Shown here: positions 33,856-42,920 of the stretch, piece after piece
Layout: each line of letters begins with the position of its first letter
How positions within the stretch are numbered: position 1 is the stretch's first letter
DNA from: Tateyamaria sp. Alg231-49
Lineage (GTDB): Bacteria; Pseudomonadota; Alphaproteobacteria; Rhodobacterales; Rhodobacteraceae
Assembly (NCBI RefSeq): GCF_900143535.1
Contig: NZ_FRFA01000003.1
Span: 310,001 to 374,000, forward strand
Direction: 5' to 3'
Length of the DNA: 64,000 bases
Notes under the pieces: generated by a model
Database searches by the model: none
The model's input: only the letters and a program-made list of their open reading frames with translations
Told to the model about the DNA's origin: nothing
Program-made: the position numbers and the translations under genes

Positions 33856-35223
33856 ATGCAGTTCAATCGTCGTCAGTTTACAGGTTTGGTAATGTCCGGG
33901 GCCGCGCTGCCGCAGGCAGCCCTTGCCCAGGATTTGACCCCAGAGGCGGCACAGCGCGCTGCGTTGTTTGGGACGTCATCCGAGTTTAAGGACGCGATGT
34001 CCTATATTAAGGAGCGCGGCGATTTGGACCTGGTCGCCGGCCTGCTTTTGTCCTTACGGTTTTCTCGTGCGCGCGGGTCGGTCATAGGGCAGACGCTTGA
34101 GGCGCTTACTGGCGAGGATTACGGCACCGACTGGTTTGATTGGATGCTTTGGCAAGAAGCAAACCCACAAATTGTTCCCAATGCCAGTTACCCCGCTTTA
34201 GCGCGGGAAATATATCTGAGCGTAGATTCCAACTTTGACCAGTTCCTACGCCCTGAACACATCACGCGGGACCGCGCGCGTATCCGGCTGGAAGAGGTTA
34301 CTTGGGGTGGGGTCCTCAAGGACGGCATCCCGTCGCTCGACAACCCGGACCTGATCCCGGCCGCGGATGCGGAGTATCTGCGTGGCGACGATCTGGTGTT
34401 TGGTGTGTCGATCAACGGGGACGCACGAGCCTACCCCCTTCGGATCATGGGGTGGCACGAGATGTTCAATGAAGTGATCGGGGGCGTGCCTGTGGCGCTG
34501 GCCTATTGCACGTTGTGCGGATCGGGCATCTTGTTTGAAACGGATGTGGCCGGGCGGACTGACCCTTTCGTTTTTGGGTCTTCCGGGTTCCTTTACCGCT
34601 CGAACAAGCTGATGTTTGATCGGGGCACAAACAGCCTTTGGAACCAGTACACCGGTGAACCGGTCATCGGGCCGCTTGCAGACAGCGGGATCGCCCTGAA
34701 ACAGCGCCCGGTTGTGATCACCTCATGGGACAAGTGGAAGGCATCGAACCCGAGCACCAAAGTTCTTTCTGTCAACACCGGGCATCGGCGCAACTATGGA
34801 TCAGGCGTGGTCTATAACGAATATTTCGCCTCGCCCGATCTGATGTTCCCGGCGCAAGTCGATCAGAAATCGCACGCACAAAAAGACTATGTCTTTGCAA
34901 TCCGGCAATTCGGTGCCGCACGGGCCTGGCCACTGGACGCCTTTGTGGGCATGCCCGTGATAAATGACGGTATCAGCGACACGCCCCTGCTGCTGGTGGG
35001 TGACGCAGAGGCACGCAGTGTGCGGGCCTATGAGCGAGGTTCGCGGACATTCACAACAGCCGCTGGTCGGATTAAGGATCAGGACGGTGCCGAATGGAGC
35101 GTCACTGAAAGCGCCGTAATTGGACCGGATGGCACGCGTTTGCCACGCGTTGCCGGACATATCTCTTACTGGTTTGCGTGGGACAACTATATGGGCGACG
35201 CCGCTACAGTGTACGAGGGTTGA
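33856..35223 (+). CDS. DUF3179-domain exported protein
   Basis: The 455-residue form starts at ATG 33856 behind GGGAGGG. The N-terminus has a twin-arginine signal (NRRQFTGLVMSGAALPQ) ending near AQ, so it is exported folded, suggesting a bound cofactor. The main domain (about residues 150-430) is DUF3179, with FGVSINGDARAYPLRIMGWHEMFNEVIGGVPVALAYCTLCGSGI and a late FAIRQFGAARAWPL. The CTLCG pair could bind metal or a cofactor, but its function is unknown. It ends before a bidirectional terminator shared with the HU gene. Confidence 0.82.
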   Translation: MQFNRRQFTGLVMSGAALPQAALAQDLTPEAAQRAALFGTSSEFKDAMSYIKERGDLDLVAGLLLSLRFSRARGSVIGQTLEALTGEDYGTDWFDWMLWQEANPQIVPNASYPALAREIYLSVDSNFDQFLRPEHITRDRARIRLEEVTWGGVLKDGIPSLDNPDLIPAADAEYLRGDDLVFGVSINGDARAYPLRIMGWHEMFNEVIGGVPVALAYCTLCGSGILFETDVAGRTDPFVFGSSGFLYRSNKLMFDRGTNSLWNQYTGEPVIGPLADSGIALKQRPVVITSWDKWKASNPSTKVLSVNTGHRRNYGSGVVYNEYFASPDLMFPAQVDQKSHAQKDYVFAIRQFGAARAWPLDAFVGMPVINDGISDTPLLLVGDAEARSVRAYERGSRTFTTAAGRIKDQDGAEWSVTESAVIGPDGTRLPRVAGHISYWFAWDNYMGDAATVYEG

Positions 35224-35235
35224 TCGGACAACAAA

Positions 35236-35261
35236 AAAGGGCCGCCCTTGGGCGACCCTTT
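35236..35261. terminator. Bidirectional terminator between DUF3179 and HU genes
   Basis: AAAGGG-C-CGCCC pairs with GGGCG-A-CCCTTT around a two-base centre, one mismatch. The flanking A run and T run serve both strands, as expected between convergent genes. Confidence 0.75.
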
Positions 35262-35280
35262 CATCAGTCTGTAAGCTGAC

Positions 35281-35568
35281 TTAGCCGTTCACGCTGTCTT
35301 TCAGCGCTTTGGCGATTGTCATTTTGACAACCTTGTCCGCGTCTTTCTTGAACTGCTCGCCGGTGGCTGGGTTGCGCACCATACGCTCTGGGCGTTCGCG
35401 GCAGTAGATTTTGCCAACACCGGGAAGAGTAACGGCACCACCGCCGGATACTTCCTTGGTGATCAGGCCGCACATTGCGTCGAGTGCAGCGCCTGCAGAT
35501 TTCTTATCAGTGCCCATATCCTCGGCCAGTGCGGCGACGAGTTGGGTTTTTGTCATTGGTTTTGCCAT
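35281..35568 (-). CDS. HU/IHF-family DNA-binding protein
   Basis: The 95-residue histone-like protein begins at ATG 35568 (MAKPMTKTQLVAALAED) behind GAAGGAGA. The dimerisation helices come first. The DNA-arm region follows (GVGKIYCRERPERMVRNPATGE), carrying the Arg-Asn-Pro hallmark, then KKDADKVVKMTIAKALKDSVNG. It bends and compacts DNA without strong sequence choice. A Cys sits in the DNA arm (IYCRERP), which is unusual. The common hupB-type members are about 90 residues, so this is normal length. Confidence 0.92.
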   Translation of the reverse strand: MAKPMTKTQLVAALAEDMGTDKKSAGAALDAMCGLITKEVSGGGAVTLPGVGKIYCRERPERMVRNPATGEQFKKDADKVVKMTIAKALKDSVNG

Positions 35569-35699
35569 TTTCTGGTCTCCTTCGTCTGCCCGACAATTAG
35601 GGCCTCCTACCCGTTTTGTAACGGTATGTTGTAGGAAAACACAACGAATAGTGGCCTCTTGCAAGGGGAAAACAGCCATTTTTAGCAGTTTTCAGCCCA

Positions 35700-37160
35700 T
35701 TAAAGGAAGGCTGTCTCGTCAAACGCACGTAATTTTCGACTGTGGATGCGTTCCAGCGGCATTTCGCGCAGCTGTTCCATGGCCCGGATTCCGATCATCA
35801 AGTGGCGTGCAACCTGCTCTTTGTAGAAGTTCGAGGCCATCCCCGGCAGCTTCAATTCACCATGCAACGGCTTGTCCGAAACACACAGGAGCGTGCCATA
35901 GGGCACCCGGAACCGATAGCCATTGGCGGCAATCGTCGCGCTTTCCATGTCGAGCGCAATGGCACGAGATTGGCTGAGGCGCTGCACAGGGCCATGCTGG
36001 TCACGCAGCTCCCAGTTGCGATCGTCATAGCTGGCCACTGTCCCGGTGCGCATGATCCGCTTCAACTCGTACCCTTCCAGTTGGGTTGTTTGCGCGACGG
36101 CCTGTTCCAGCGCGATCTGGATTTCCGCCAGTGCCGGGATCGGCACCCACGGGGGTAGGTCCGTGTCCAGCACGTTGTCTTCACGCAGGTAGGCATGCGC
36201 CAGAACAAAGTCTCCCAAGGCTTGGCTATTGCGCAGCCCGGCACAATGCCCGACCATGATCCATGCGTGTGGACGCAGGACAGCTATGTGATCTGTCGCA
36301 GTCTTGGCATTTGATGGACCGACGCCGATATTGACCAGAGTGATACCCGATCCATCCTCACGCTTCAGGTGGTATGTCGGCATTTGCGGCATCTTCGGAC
36401 TTGCGGCCAGGGGTTGGTCGCCTGCAGTGATCTCGGCATTGCCGGTTGATACAAAGGATGTGTAGCCGCTGGCCGGGTCATCCAACTGCGCGCGTGCATA
36501 GGCTTCGAATTCGGAAACATAGAACTGGTAGTTCGTGAACAGCACGTGATTCTGAAAATGATCGGCATCCGTTGCCGTATAGTGGGCAAGGCGCGCCAGC
36601 GAATAATCAATGCGCTGCGCCGTAAAGGGCGCAAGCGGGTGAATCCCGCCGATAGGTTCGTGCGTGCCATTGACGATGTCATCATTGGTGTTGCTGAGGT
36701 CAGGCACATCAAACACATCACGCAATGGAAAGGCGGCAGCCCCCTGCTGTGGGACAGTGATGTTTGGATCGTTGGCGACCGCAAAGTGCACGGGCATCGG
36801 CGTGTTTGAGTATCCGATTTCGACGGGCTGGTCATGGTTGGCAATCAAAAGGCCAATCTGCTGTTCGAGATAGTTGTTGAACAAATCCGGGCGGGTGACG
36901 GTTGTTGAGTAGACGCCAGGATCAGCGACATGCCCAAAACTCAGCCGCGTATCCACGCGGGCATAGGACGATGTGGTGAACCGGATTTCGGGATAGTACG
37001 CCCTGATCCGGCCCTCTGGCGCGCCGTGTTCCATGGCACGCTGGAACTGTCCGCTGAGAAACTGGATCGCGTCTTCGTAAAGGTCGCACAAATGGGAGAC
37101 AGCCGCCGCCGCATCGTGGAATTCGGTGTGGCCGTGTTCGGCCTGTTCTAAAGTTTTCAT
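35700..37160 (-). CDS. amn: AMP nucleosidase
   Basis: The 486-residue enzyme has an N-terminal regulatory AMP_N domain (about residues 1-190; RAYYPEIRFTTSSYARVDTRLSFG) and a nucleoside phosphorylase-like C-terminal domain with TLVNIGVGPSNAKTATDHIAVLRPHAWIMVGHCAGLR and the ALDMESATIAANGYRFRVPYGTLL substrate region. It splits AMP into adenine and ribose 5-phosphate in the cytoplasm. Its start overlaps the adenine deaminase stop (ATGA), so the two enzymes are made together, converting AMP through adenine to hypoxanthine. The length matches the E. coli enzyme (about 484). Confidence 0.95.
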   Translation of the reverse strand: MKTLEQAEHGHTEFHDAAAAVSHLCDLYEDAIQFLSGQFQRAMEHGAPEGRIRAYYPEIRFTTSSYARVDTRLSFGHVADPGVYSTTVTRPDLFNNYLEQQIGLLIANHDQPVEIGYSNTPMPVHFAVANDPNITVPQQGAAAFPLRDVFDVPDLSNTNDDIVNGTHEPIGGIHPLAPFTAQRIDYSLARLAHYTATDADHFQNHVLFTNYQFYVSEFEAYARAQLDDPASGYTSFVSTGNAEITAGDQPLAASPKMPQMPTYHLKREDGSGITLVNIGVGPSNAKTATDHIAVLRPHAWIMVGHCAGLRNSQALGDFVLAHAYLREDNVLDTDLPPWVPIPALAEIQIALEQAVAQTTQLEGYELKRIMRTGTVASYDDRNWELRDQHGPVQRLSQSRAIALDMESATIAANGYRFRVPYGTLLCVSDKPLHGELKLPGMASNFYKEQVARHLMIGIRAMEQLREMPLERIHSRKLRAFDETAFL

Positions 37161-38959
37161 GTTGTTGGCTCGAGTATAGGTATGAATTCAAAGGTGCGCA
37201 CATCGACCAACCCCAGGTCTGAGATGCGCAATTCGGGGATAACGACAAGTGCAAGCAAGGAGTGCTGCATGTAGGCGTTGTTGAGAGTACAGCCGCAGTC
37301 CACCATGGCCTGCACCATCTTGTCGGCTTTGGCCGCCACGTCGCGCGCAGGACTGTTGGACATCAGGCCCGCAATGGGCAGTTCGACCAGGGCCATTTCT
37401 GCGCCATCGCGCCAGATGGTAATTCCGCCGCCGACTTCTGCCAGCCGGTTCGCAGCCAGCGCCATCTGCTCGCGGTCGGTGCCGACGACAATCATATGGT
37501 GGCTGTCATGGGCGACGGTCGACGCCATCGCCATGCGCCCTTCGTAATTGAAATCAGCGACCAGCGCGTTCGTGACACCACCGGTTGCTTGATGTCGTTC
37601 GACCAGCGCAATCTGACAGGTGTCGCCATGGCTTTCGACCTTGCCATCGCTGACGGGCATGTCCCGTTTCAGAGCCTTGGTCGGGGCTTGGTTTTCGACC
37701 ACACCGATGACGTTGGCAGTCACCGAATTGCGCCCTTCGGGTGCCTTTATCTCAAAGTCAGCGGCGGTCTTGGGTGACCCCATATGCACAGTTTGGCGTG
37801 CACTTTCGGGCCAGTCCAAGTGTGGACAACTCACTGTCAGCGCACCGTCCATGGCCACTGTTTTGCCGCGTGCGATGACGTGTTCAATTGGGAGAGTCTT
37901 CAAATCTGATGTCAGGATCACATCCGCCCTTCGTCCCGGGGTTAGCGATCCAATCTCTCGTTCCAAACCAAAATGTGTTGCCGTGTTGATCGTCGCCATC
38001 TGCAAGGCGACCAATGGATCGCACCCACAAGCAATGGCGTGGCGCACGACGCGGTTCATGTGGCCTTCGTTCACCAGTGTGCCAGAATGGCAGTCATCCG
38101 TGCACAGGATCATGTTGCGCGGATCGAGACCTTTTTCCGTGATCGCGGTGATCTGCGTTTCGACATCATACCACGCACTCCCCAAACGGATCATAGACCG
38201 CATCCCCTGCCGCATCCGCGCAATTGCGTCGGCCTCGACGGTGCCTTCGTGATCATCTGCCGGGCCACCAGCGACATAAGCCGCAAAATCAGGACCCAGA
38301 TCAGGTGAGGCATAGTGCCCCCCCACAGTCTTGCCCGCGCGTTGTGTCGCTGCGACTTCGGCCAACATTTGCGGATCACCCGCCGCCATGCCGGGAAAAT
38401 TCATCATCTCGCCCAGACCAATGATGCCCGGCCATGCCATGGCCTTGGCCACATCGTCAGCGCTGATTTCATACCCTGTCGTCTCCATGCCCGGCGCGGA
38501 GGGCGCACATGAAGGCATCTGTGTCCAGATATTGACCGGCTGCATCAGAGCCTCGTCATGCATCAACCGTACACCCTTGAGGCCAAGTACGTTGGCAATC
38601 TCATGCGGATCAGTGAACATCGTGGTGGTGCCATGTGGGATCACGGCGGCTGCGAATTCTGCAGGGGTTAACATACCGCTTTCGATATGCATGTGCCCGT
38701 CACACAGGCCGGGGATCATGTAGCGCCCGTTTGCTTCGATCACTTCTGTATCGGGGCCGGTGCAATAGCTGGCATCTGGCACAATACAGGCGATGCGCCC
38801 GTGTTTGATGGCAATGTCATGGTCCGGCAAAGCCTCTCGGGTGTGCACGTTCACCCATATGCCGCCCCGAATAACGGTGTCAGCGGGGCTGCGGCCAGCG
38901 GCAACATCAACAAGATCGGGGGCGGTGTCGGGCCACGAAGGGAAGGGCGTGTGTTCCAT
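37157..38959 (-). CDS. ade: Adenine deaminase
   Basis: The 600-residue form starts at ATG 38959 (MEHTPFPSWP). It is an amidohydrolase with a TIM-barrel metal site: GLCDGHMHIESGMLTP carries the HxH and the family's glutamate, DPHEIANVLG and TDDCHSGTLV give further ligands, and HDSHHMIVVGTDREQM in the C-terminal domain completes the adenine deaminase pattern. It makes hypoxanthine and ammonia from adenine. It is co-translated with AMP nucleosidase downstream by a four-base overlap. Together they form a short purine-salvage operon. The divergent VOC gene is 118 bases away. Confidence 0.95.
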   Translation of the reverse strand: MEHTPFPSWPDTAPDLVDVAAGRSPADTVIRGGIWVNVHTREALPDHDIAIKHGRIACIVPDASYCTGPDTEVIEANGRYMIPGLCDGHMHIESGMLTPAEFAAAVIPHGTTTMFTDPHEIANVLGLKGVRLMHDEALMQPVNIWTQMPSCAPSAPGMETTGYEISADDVAKAMAWPGIIGLGEMMNFPGMAAGDPQMLAEVAATQRAGKTVGGHYASPDLGPDFAAYVAGGPADDHEGTVEADAIARMRQGMRSMIRLGSAWYDVETQITAITEKGLDPRNMILCTDDCHSGTLVNEGHMNRVVRHAIACGCDPLVALQMATINTATHFGLEREIGSLTPGRRADVILTSDLKTLPIEHVIARGKTVAMDGALTVSCPHLDWPESARQTVHMGSPKTAADFEIKAPEGRNSVTANVIGVVENQAPTKALKRDMPVSDGKVESHGDTCQIALVERHQATGGVTNALVADFNYEGRMAMASTVAHDSHHMIVVGTDREQMALAANRLAEVGGGITIWRDGAEMALVELPIAGLMSNSPARDVAAKADKMVQAMVDCGCTLNNAYMQHSLLALVVIPELRISDLGLVDVRTFEFIPILEPTT

Positions 38960-39077
38960 GTCCCGTTGGATCAAGATTTTTGACCAGACGCAAGGGGGGT
39001 GGTGGCGATGTCGTCAAAGCTTCATTTCTTTGCCGTTTTTGGTTGAACGGCCGGACAGGCAAGGCAAAGGTGCAATC

Positions 39078-39503
39078 ATGGATTACGACAGCATAGATGC
39101 AGATGCCTTCGGACGTGGACTGCGGGGAATCGGCCTGAACCTTTTGGTGCGGGATGTGGCTGTCGAGGTCGCATTTTTGGAGACGGTGTTCGGGATGCGC
39201 GCGCACCAGCCAACCGCAGACTTCGCCATCATGACCTATGGGGATCAGTTGTTTCAGTTGCACAGCGATGGAACTTATCATTCCAACCCGCTGCTTGGGC
39301 TTCTTCCGGAAAACCCTCCGCGCGGCGGTGGGATCGAAATCCGGCTGTATGACACGGATCCGGAAGAGGCCTGCGCGCGGGCCGAGGCGGCGGGCGGAAC
39401 GATCCTACAGGAACCGACGGACAAGCCCCATGGGCTACGCGAGGCATATATCCTGTGTGAGAATGGGTATGCTTGGGTGCCGTCGCGCGGGAAGGACGTT
39501 TGA
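39078..39503 (+). CDS. VOC-superfamily (glyoxalase-like) protein
   Basis: The 141-residue protein starts at ATG 39078 (MDYDSIDADAFGRGL) behind GGCAAAGG. It has the paired beta-alpha-beta-beta-beta units of the vicinal-oxygen-chelate fold: GIGLNLLVRDVAVEVAFLETVFGM, LFQLHSDGTYH with a His metal-ligand candidate, GIEIRLYDTDPEEACARAEAAGG and a late YILCENGYAWVPSR. The usual metal-site Glu near the end is not clear, so it may be a non-metal binder. The substrate is unknown. It is divergent from the adenine deaminase gene. Confidence 0.8.
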   Translation: MDYDSIDADAFGRGLRGIGLNLLVRDVAVEVAFLETVFGMRAHQPTADFAIMTYGDQLFQLHSDGTYHSNPLLGLLPENPPRGGGIEIRLYDTDPEEACARAEAAGGTILQEPTDKPHGLREAYILCENGYAWVPSRGKDV

Positions 39504-39666
39504 CGTTCCCAATGTGAGAGCCTCGCAAAGGATCGTTGCCCGCCAAAGGTCTCAGGCAACACAATGAGTGCTACTCGTAAAGACCAAGCGGTCAATCATG
39601 ATCCTCAGATATCAATAGGTACAACTGTGCTTTGCCTATAGGTTTGTCTGAAAACGGAGGGACATC

Positions 39667-40953
39667 TTGGCCATGGTACTTGCAGACGGATACGGAAACT
39701 CGATTGCTACGGCCAGCCATGATGCCCGAGACCACTACGACCGTGGTGTTCAGGTGTTTCTTGGCGCTGATTACGGAGCAACACAGGCCTTTGCAGACTC
39801 GGTCGCCGCTGATCCAGAGTTTGCTTTGGGGTACGCGGGATTGGCACGCGCCCTCATGATGGAGGGGCGAATGCCCGAGGCCAAGGAGGCAATCCACGGT
39901 GCCCAAGCGCTGGCCAACCCAGCGGACGACAGAGAGAACAGCCATGTAGCTGCCTTTGCGTTCTTGCTAAGTGGCCAACCTCAGCAGGCGCGCAAAACAA
40001 TCAAAAACCATGTCATTGATTACCCCCGCGATGCGATGGCTGCACAACTGTGTACGAACGTTTTTGGGTTGATAGGCTTTTCTGGAGAGGTTGGACGCGA
40101 GGCAGAACTTCTTGCTTACACCGAAGCACTTCTTCCCCATTACAAGGACGACTGGTGGATGATGTCGATGCACGCGCTGTCGCTTTGTGAGACAGGACAG
40201 ATCGCTGCGTCGCAGGCTCTCATGGAAAAGTCTCTGGCGATGAACCCCAGAAATGCGAACGGCGCTCACTTTCGGGCTCATGCTCAGTACGAGGCCGGAG
40301 AGATCACCGCTGGGCGTAGCTATCTGAACGGCTGGATTGCGGAGTATGACAAAAGAGCCGTCTTGCACGGCCACCTCAGTTGGCACGTCGCACTTTGGGC
40401 GTTGCATGATGGGGATGAAGAGGCGATGTGGACGGCCGTAAACTCTGGTGTACGGCCGGGAAACACAGAAAGCCTGCCCATCAATGTCCTCACTGATACA
40501 GCTGCAATTCTCTATCGCGCAGAAATGGCCGGCATCAAAGTCGCGCCGGAGCGGTGGAAGGAGTTGAGCGAATTCGCGTCAAAGTACTTTCCCGCTACAG
40601 GCCAGAGCTTTGCTGATATTCACGCCGCACTTTGTCATGCGATGGCCGGAGACGGAGAGCGGCTGGCGCATATCGCTGAGACGGCAACCGGTTTTGCAGG
40701 CGATCTTGTCCGTCCTGTCGCAAAAGGATGGGGCCAGATCGCTCGTGAGAACTGGAGCGGTGCCTTGCAGAGCTTGGCAGAGGTGATGGCGACAACAGAA
40801 CGCCTTGGCGGAAGTCGCGCGCAACGCGACTTGATTGAGCTGGCCTATGTAAACGTGTTGATGAAACTCGGGCTCAAAGACGAAGCGCAACGGACACTTA
40901 GACTGCGCCGACCCGTTTTGAGCAATTCAACACCTGTCGTAGGTATGCACTAA
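39667..40953 (+). CDS. Tetratricopeptide-repeat protein, TTC38-like
   Basis: The 428-residue helical repeat protein may start at TTG 39667, five bases after GGAGGGA, or at ATG 39673; the TTG has the better spacing. It has TPR-like helices throughout and a C-terminal half matching the TTC38 family pattern: HGHLSWHVALWALHDGD, TDTAAILYRAEMAG and PERWKELSEFASKYFP. It has no signal peptide, so it is cytoplasmic. The family's function is unknown. No clear partner lies next to it, and the flanking gaps of about 160 bases suggest a single-gene unit. Confidence 0.72.
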   Translation: MAMVLADGYGNSIATASHDARDHYDRGVQVFLGADYGATQAFADSVAADPEFALGYAGLARALMMEGRMPEAKEAIHGAQALANPADDRENSHVAAFAFLLSGQPQQARKTIKNHVIDYPRDAMAAQLCTNVFGLIGFSGEVGREAELLAYTEALLPHYKDDWWMMSMHALSLCETGQIAASQALMEKSLAMNPRNANGAHFRAHAQYEAGEITAGRSYLNGWIAEYDKRAVLHGHLSWHVALWALHDGDEEAMWTAVNSGVRPGNTESLPINVLTDTAAILYRAEMAGIKVAPERWKELSEFASKYFPATGQSFADIHAALCHAMAGDGERLAHIAETATGFAGDLVRPVAKGWGQIARENWSGALQSLAEVMATTERLGGSRAQRDLIELAYVNVLMKLGLKDEAQRTLRLRRPVLSNSTPVVGMH

Positions 40954-41117
40954 TCAGTTATTTCAATTCGTCGGCTTAAGTCCCATAGCCTCGCTTGGCC
41001 GGAACTCGACTGCGGGCTGAAGCCAAATGAAATGTCGTATCTGGAACAGCCTTTGGAGTTGAAGTGCGACCCGCACTTCATGCAACCTACAAGCAAAGCT
41101 GTAGGGAGCCAAACGCC

Positions 41118-41873
41118 ATGACCGTCACCAACATCCGCCCAAATATGGACCACTGGCAGGAGCGCGTTGACCTTGCCGCCGCCTTCCGCTGGACCGTACG
41201 TCTGAACATGCACGAGGCGGTGGCCAACCACTTTTCCCTGTCCATCAACGACGATGGCACCAAGTTCCTGATGAACCCGAACCAGATGCACTTTTCCCGC
41301 ATCAAGGCGTCGGACCTGATCATCGTGGATGCCAATGACCCGGCATCGATGGAAGGGCCCGATGCCCCGGATCCAACCGCTTGGGGGCTGCATGGGGGCA
41401 TGCATAAATACTGTGCACATGCACGTTGCGCGATGCATGTGCATTCACCGTATGCCACGGCCCTTGCTGCGCTGGCCGACAGCACATTGCCCCCCGTTGA
41501 TCAGAACGGGTGCATGTTCTTTGACCGCGTTGTGGTGGACGAAAACTATGGCGGGCTGGCATTCGAGGAAGAGGGCGAGCGCTGTGCCACGCTGATGGAT
41601 GACCCCAAAAAGAAGGTCATGGTGATGGGCAATCACGGCATCATGGTTCTGGGTGATACTGTCGCCGACACCTTCAACCGGATGTTCTATTTCGAGCGGG
41701 CCTGCCAGACCTATCTTCTGGCGCTGCAAACCGGCAAACCCTTGCGCGTGATCCCCAGCGACATCGCCGAAAAAACCGCCCAAGAAATTGAGGACTATCC
41801 CGAACAGGACGAACGTCACCTCAACGAACTCAAGGCGATCCTCGACGAAGAAGGGTCAAACTATGCCAGCTGA
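41118..41873 (+). CDS. Class II aldolase/adducin family protein
   Basis: The 251-residue form starts at ATG 41118. It has the class II aldolase fold with metal histidines in ANHFSLS and MHVHSPYATALA, and NHGIMVLGDTV near residue 175 with the third His. These enzymes use zinc for aldol cleavage or isomerisation of phosphorylated sugars, such as fuculose-1-phosphate. Members with this N-terminus (RVDLAAAFRWTVRLNMHEAVANHF) often have unassigned substrates. Its stop overlaps the start of a sterol desaturase-like gene by 11 bases, so the two are co-translated, a pairing I cannot explain from known pathways. Confidence 0.85.
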   Translation: MTVTNIRPNMDHWQERVDLAAAFRWTVRLNMHEAVANHFSLSINDDGTKFLMNPNQMHFSRIKASDLIIVDANDPASMEGPDAPDPTAWGLHGGMHKYCAHARCAMHVHSPYATALAALADSTLPPVDQNGCMFFDRVVVDENYGGLAFEEEGERCATLMDDPKKKVMVMGNHGIMVLGDTVADTFNRMFYFERACQTYLLALQTGKPLRVIPSDIAEKTAQEIEDYPEQDERHLNELKAILDEEGSNYAS

Positions 41874-42894
41874 CCTCGATATGGCCGAAGCAGATCGGGG
41901 GACCGATACTGATCCGGCTGAGGTCAAAGAAGCCGGGCGCTGGAACCACCGCCCGCCGACACCCATCGCGCAGAACCCGCTGTTCCAGTGGCCGCCTAGG
42001 CCTGCTGCGATTTTCAAATGGTATGCGGCCTTCTGGTTCGAAATTTCGACCACAACTCTTTGCCTTGTGTTGGCGTTGGGTGCGTATTTCCTGATCCTGC
42101 CGCCGCTTGAAGCGATGCAGACGTTTCAACCCGGATGGATGGTGCGCGTTTGGTTGGCTAACCTTGTGCCGCAATGCCTGATCGCAGGGGGGCTGCACTA
42201 TTGGTTGATCACGTCCAAAGGCCAAAGTGACAAAACCAAGTTCGACCCGCGCGACCAGAACCGCAACAATGGGTCCTTCACCTTTAACAATCAGGTGCTG
42301 GATAACATGTTCTGGCACATCGCCAGCGGCATCACACTATGGAGCGCGGCGCAGATCGGTGTGTTCTGGATGATGGCGAACGGCTATGCGCCGTCCATGC
42401 TGTTCCCGGATAATCCGGTCTGGTTCATCGCGGCCTTTGTTCTGATTCCGATCTGGTCCAGCTTTCACTTTTACTGGGTACACCGCGCGCTGCATTGGCC
42501 GCCGCTTTACAAGCTGGCGCACGCCTTACACCATCGCAATGTAAACGTTGGCCCCTGGTCCGGCATCGCGATGCACCCGGTCGAGCACCTGCTATTTTAC
42601 ACCAACTTTGCTATTCATCTTGTTGTGCCGTCGCACCCGTTACACGTGATGTTTCACGGCTATGTCCAATCAACGCACCCTGTCTTTTCCCATTCGGGCT
42701 TTGAAGAACTGGTGGTCAAAGACAACAAGCAGCTGAGCATGGGGGTCTTCTTTCACCAGCTGCATCACCGCTACTTTGAGTGCAACTATGGTACCGTTGA
42801 GATGCCATGGGACCGCTGGTTTGGCAGCTATCATGACGGTACGGGCCGCGCGACAGACGAAGCAAGGGCGCGTAAAAAGCAGATGTACACGTAA
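41863..42894 (+). CDS. Sterol desaturase / fatty-acid hydroxylase family membrane protein
   Basis: The 343-residue protein overlaps the aldolase gene by 11 bases. It has about four to five hydrophobic segments and the eight-histidine di-iron set of the fatty-acid hydroxylase superfamily: HFYWVHRALH, HALHHRNVN, and HQLHHRYFE, with the outlying HPVEH. These membrane enzymes hydroxylate or desaturate lipids with O2 and an electron donor. The N-terminal 50 residues are soluble and Pro-rich. The substrate is unknown; hopanoid, ornithine-lipid or fatty-acid hydroxylation are possible. Translation is coupled to the aldolase. Confidence 0.86.
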   Translation: MPADLDMAEADRGTDTDPAEVKEAGRWNHRPPTPIAQNPLFQWPPRPAAIFKWYAAFWFEISTTTLCLVLALGAYFLILPPLEAMQTFQPGWMVRVWLANLVPQCLIAGGLHYWLITSKGQSDKTKFDPRDQNRNNGSFTFNNQVLDNMFWHIASGITLWSAAQIGVFWMMANGYAPSMLFPDNPVWFIAAFVLIPIWSSFHFYWVHRALHWPPLYKLAHALHHRNVNVGPWSGIAMHPVEHLLFYTNFAIHLVVPSHPLHVMFHGYVQSTHPVFSHSGFEELVVKDNKQLSMGVFFHQLHHRYFECNYGTVEMPWDRWFGSYHDGTGRATDEARARKKQMYT

Positions 42895-42920
42895 GCCATC
42901 GCCTTGGTGCACCCGCGTGC

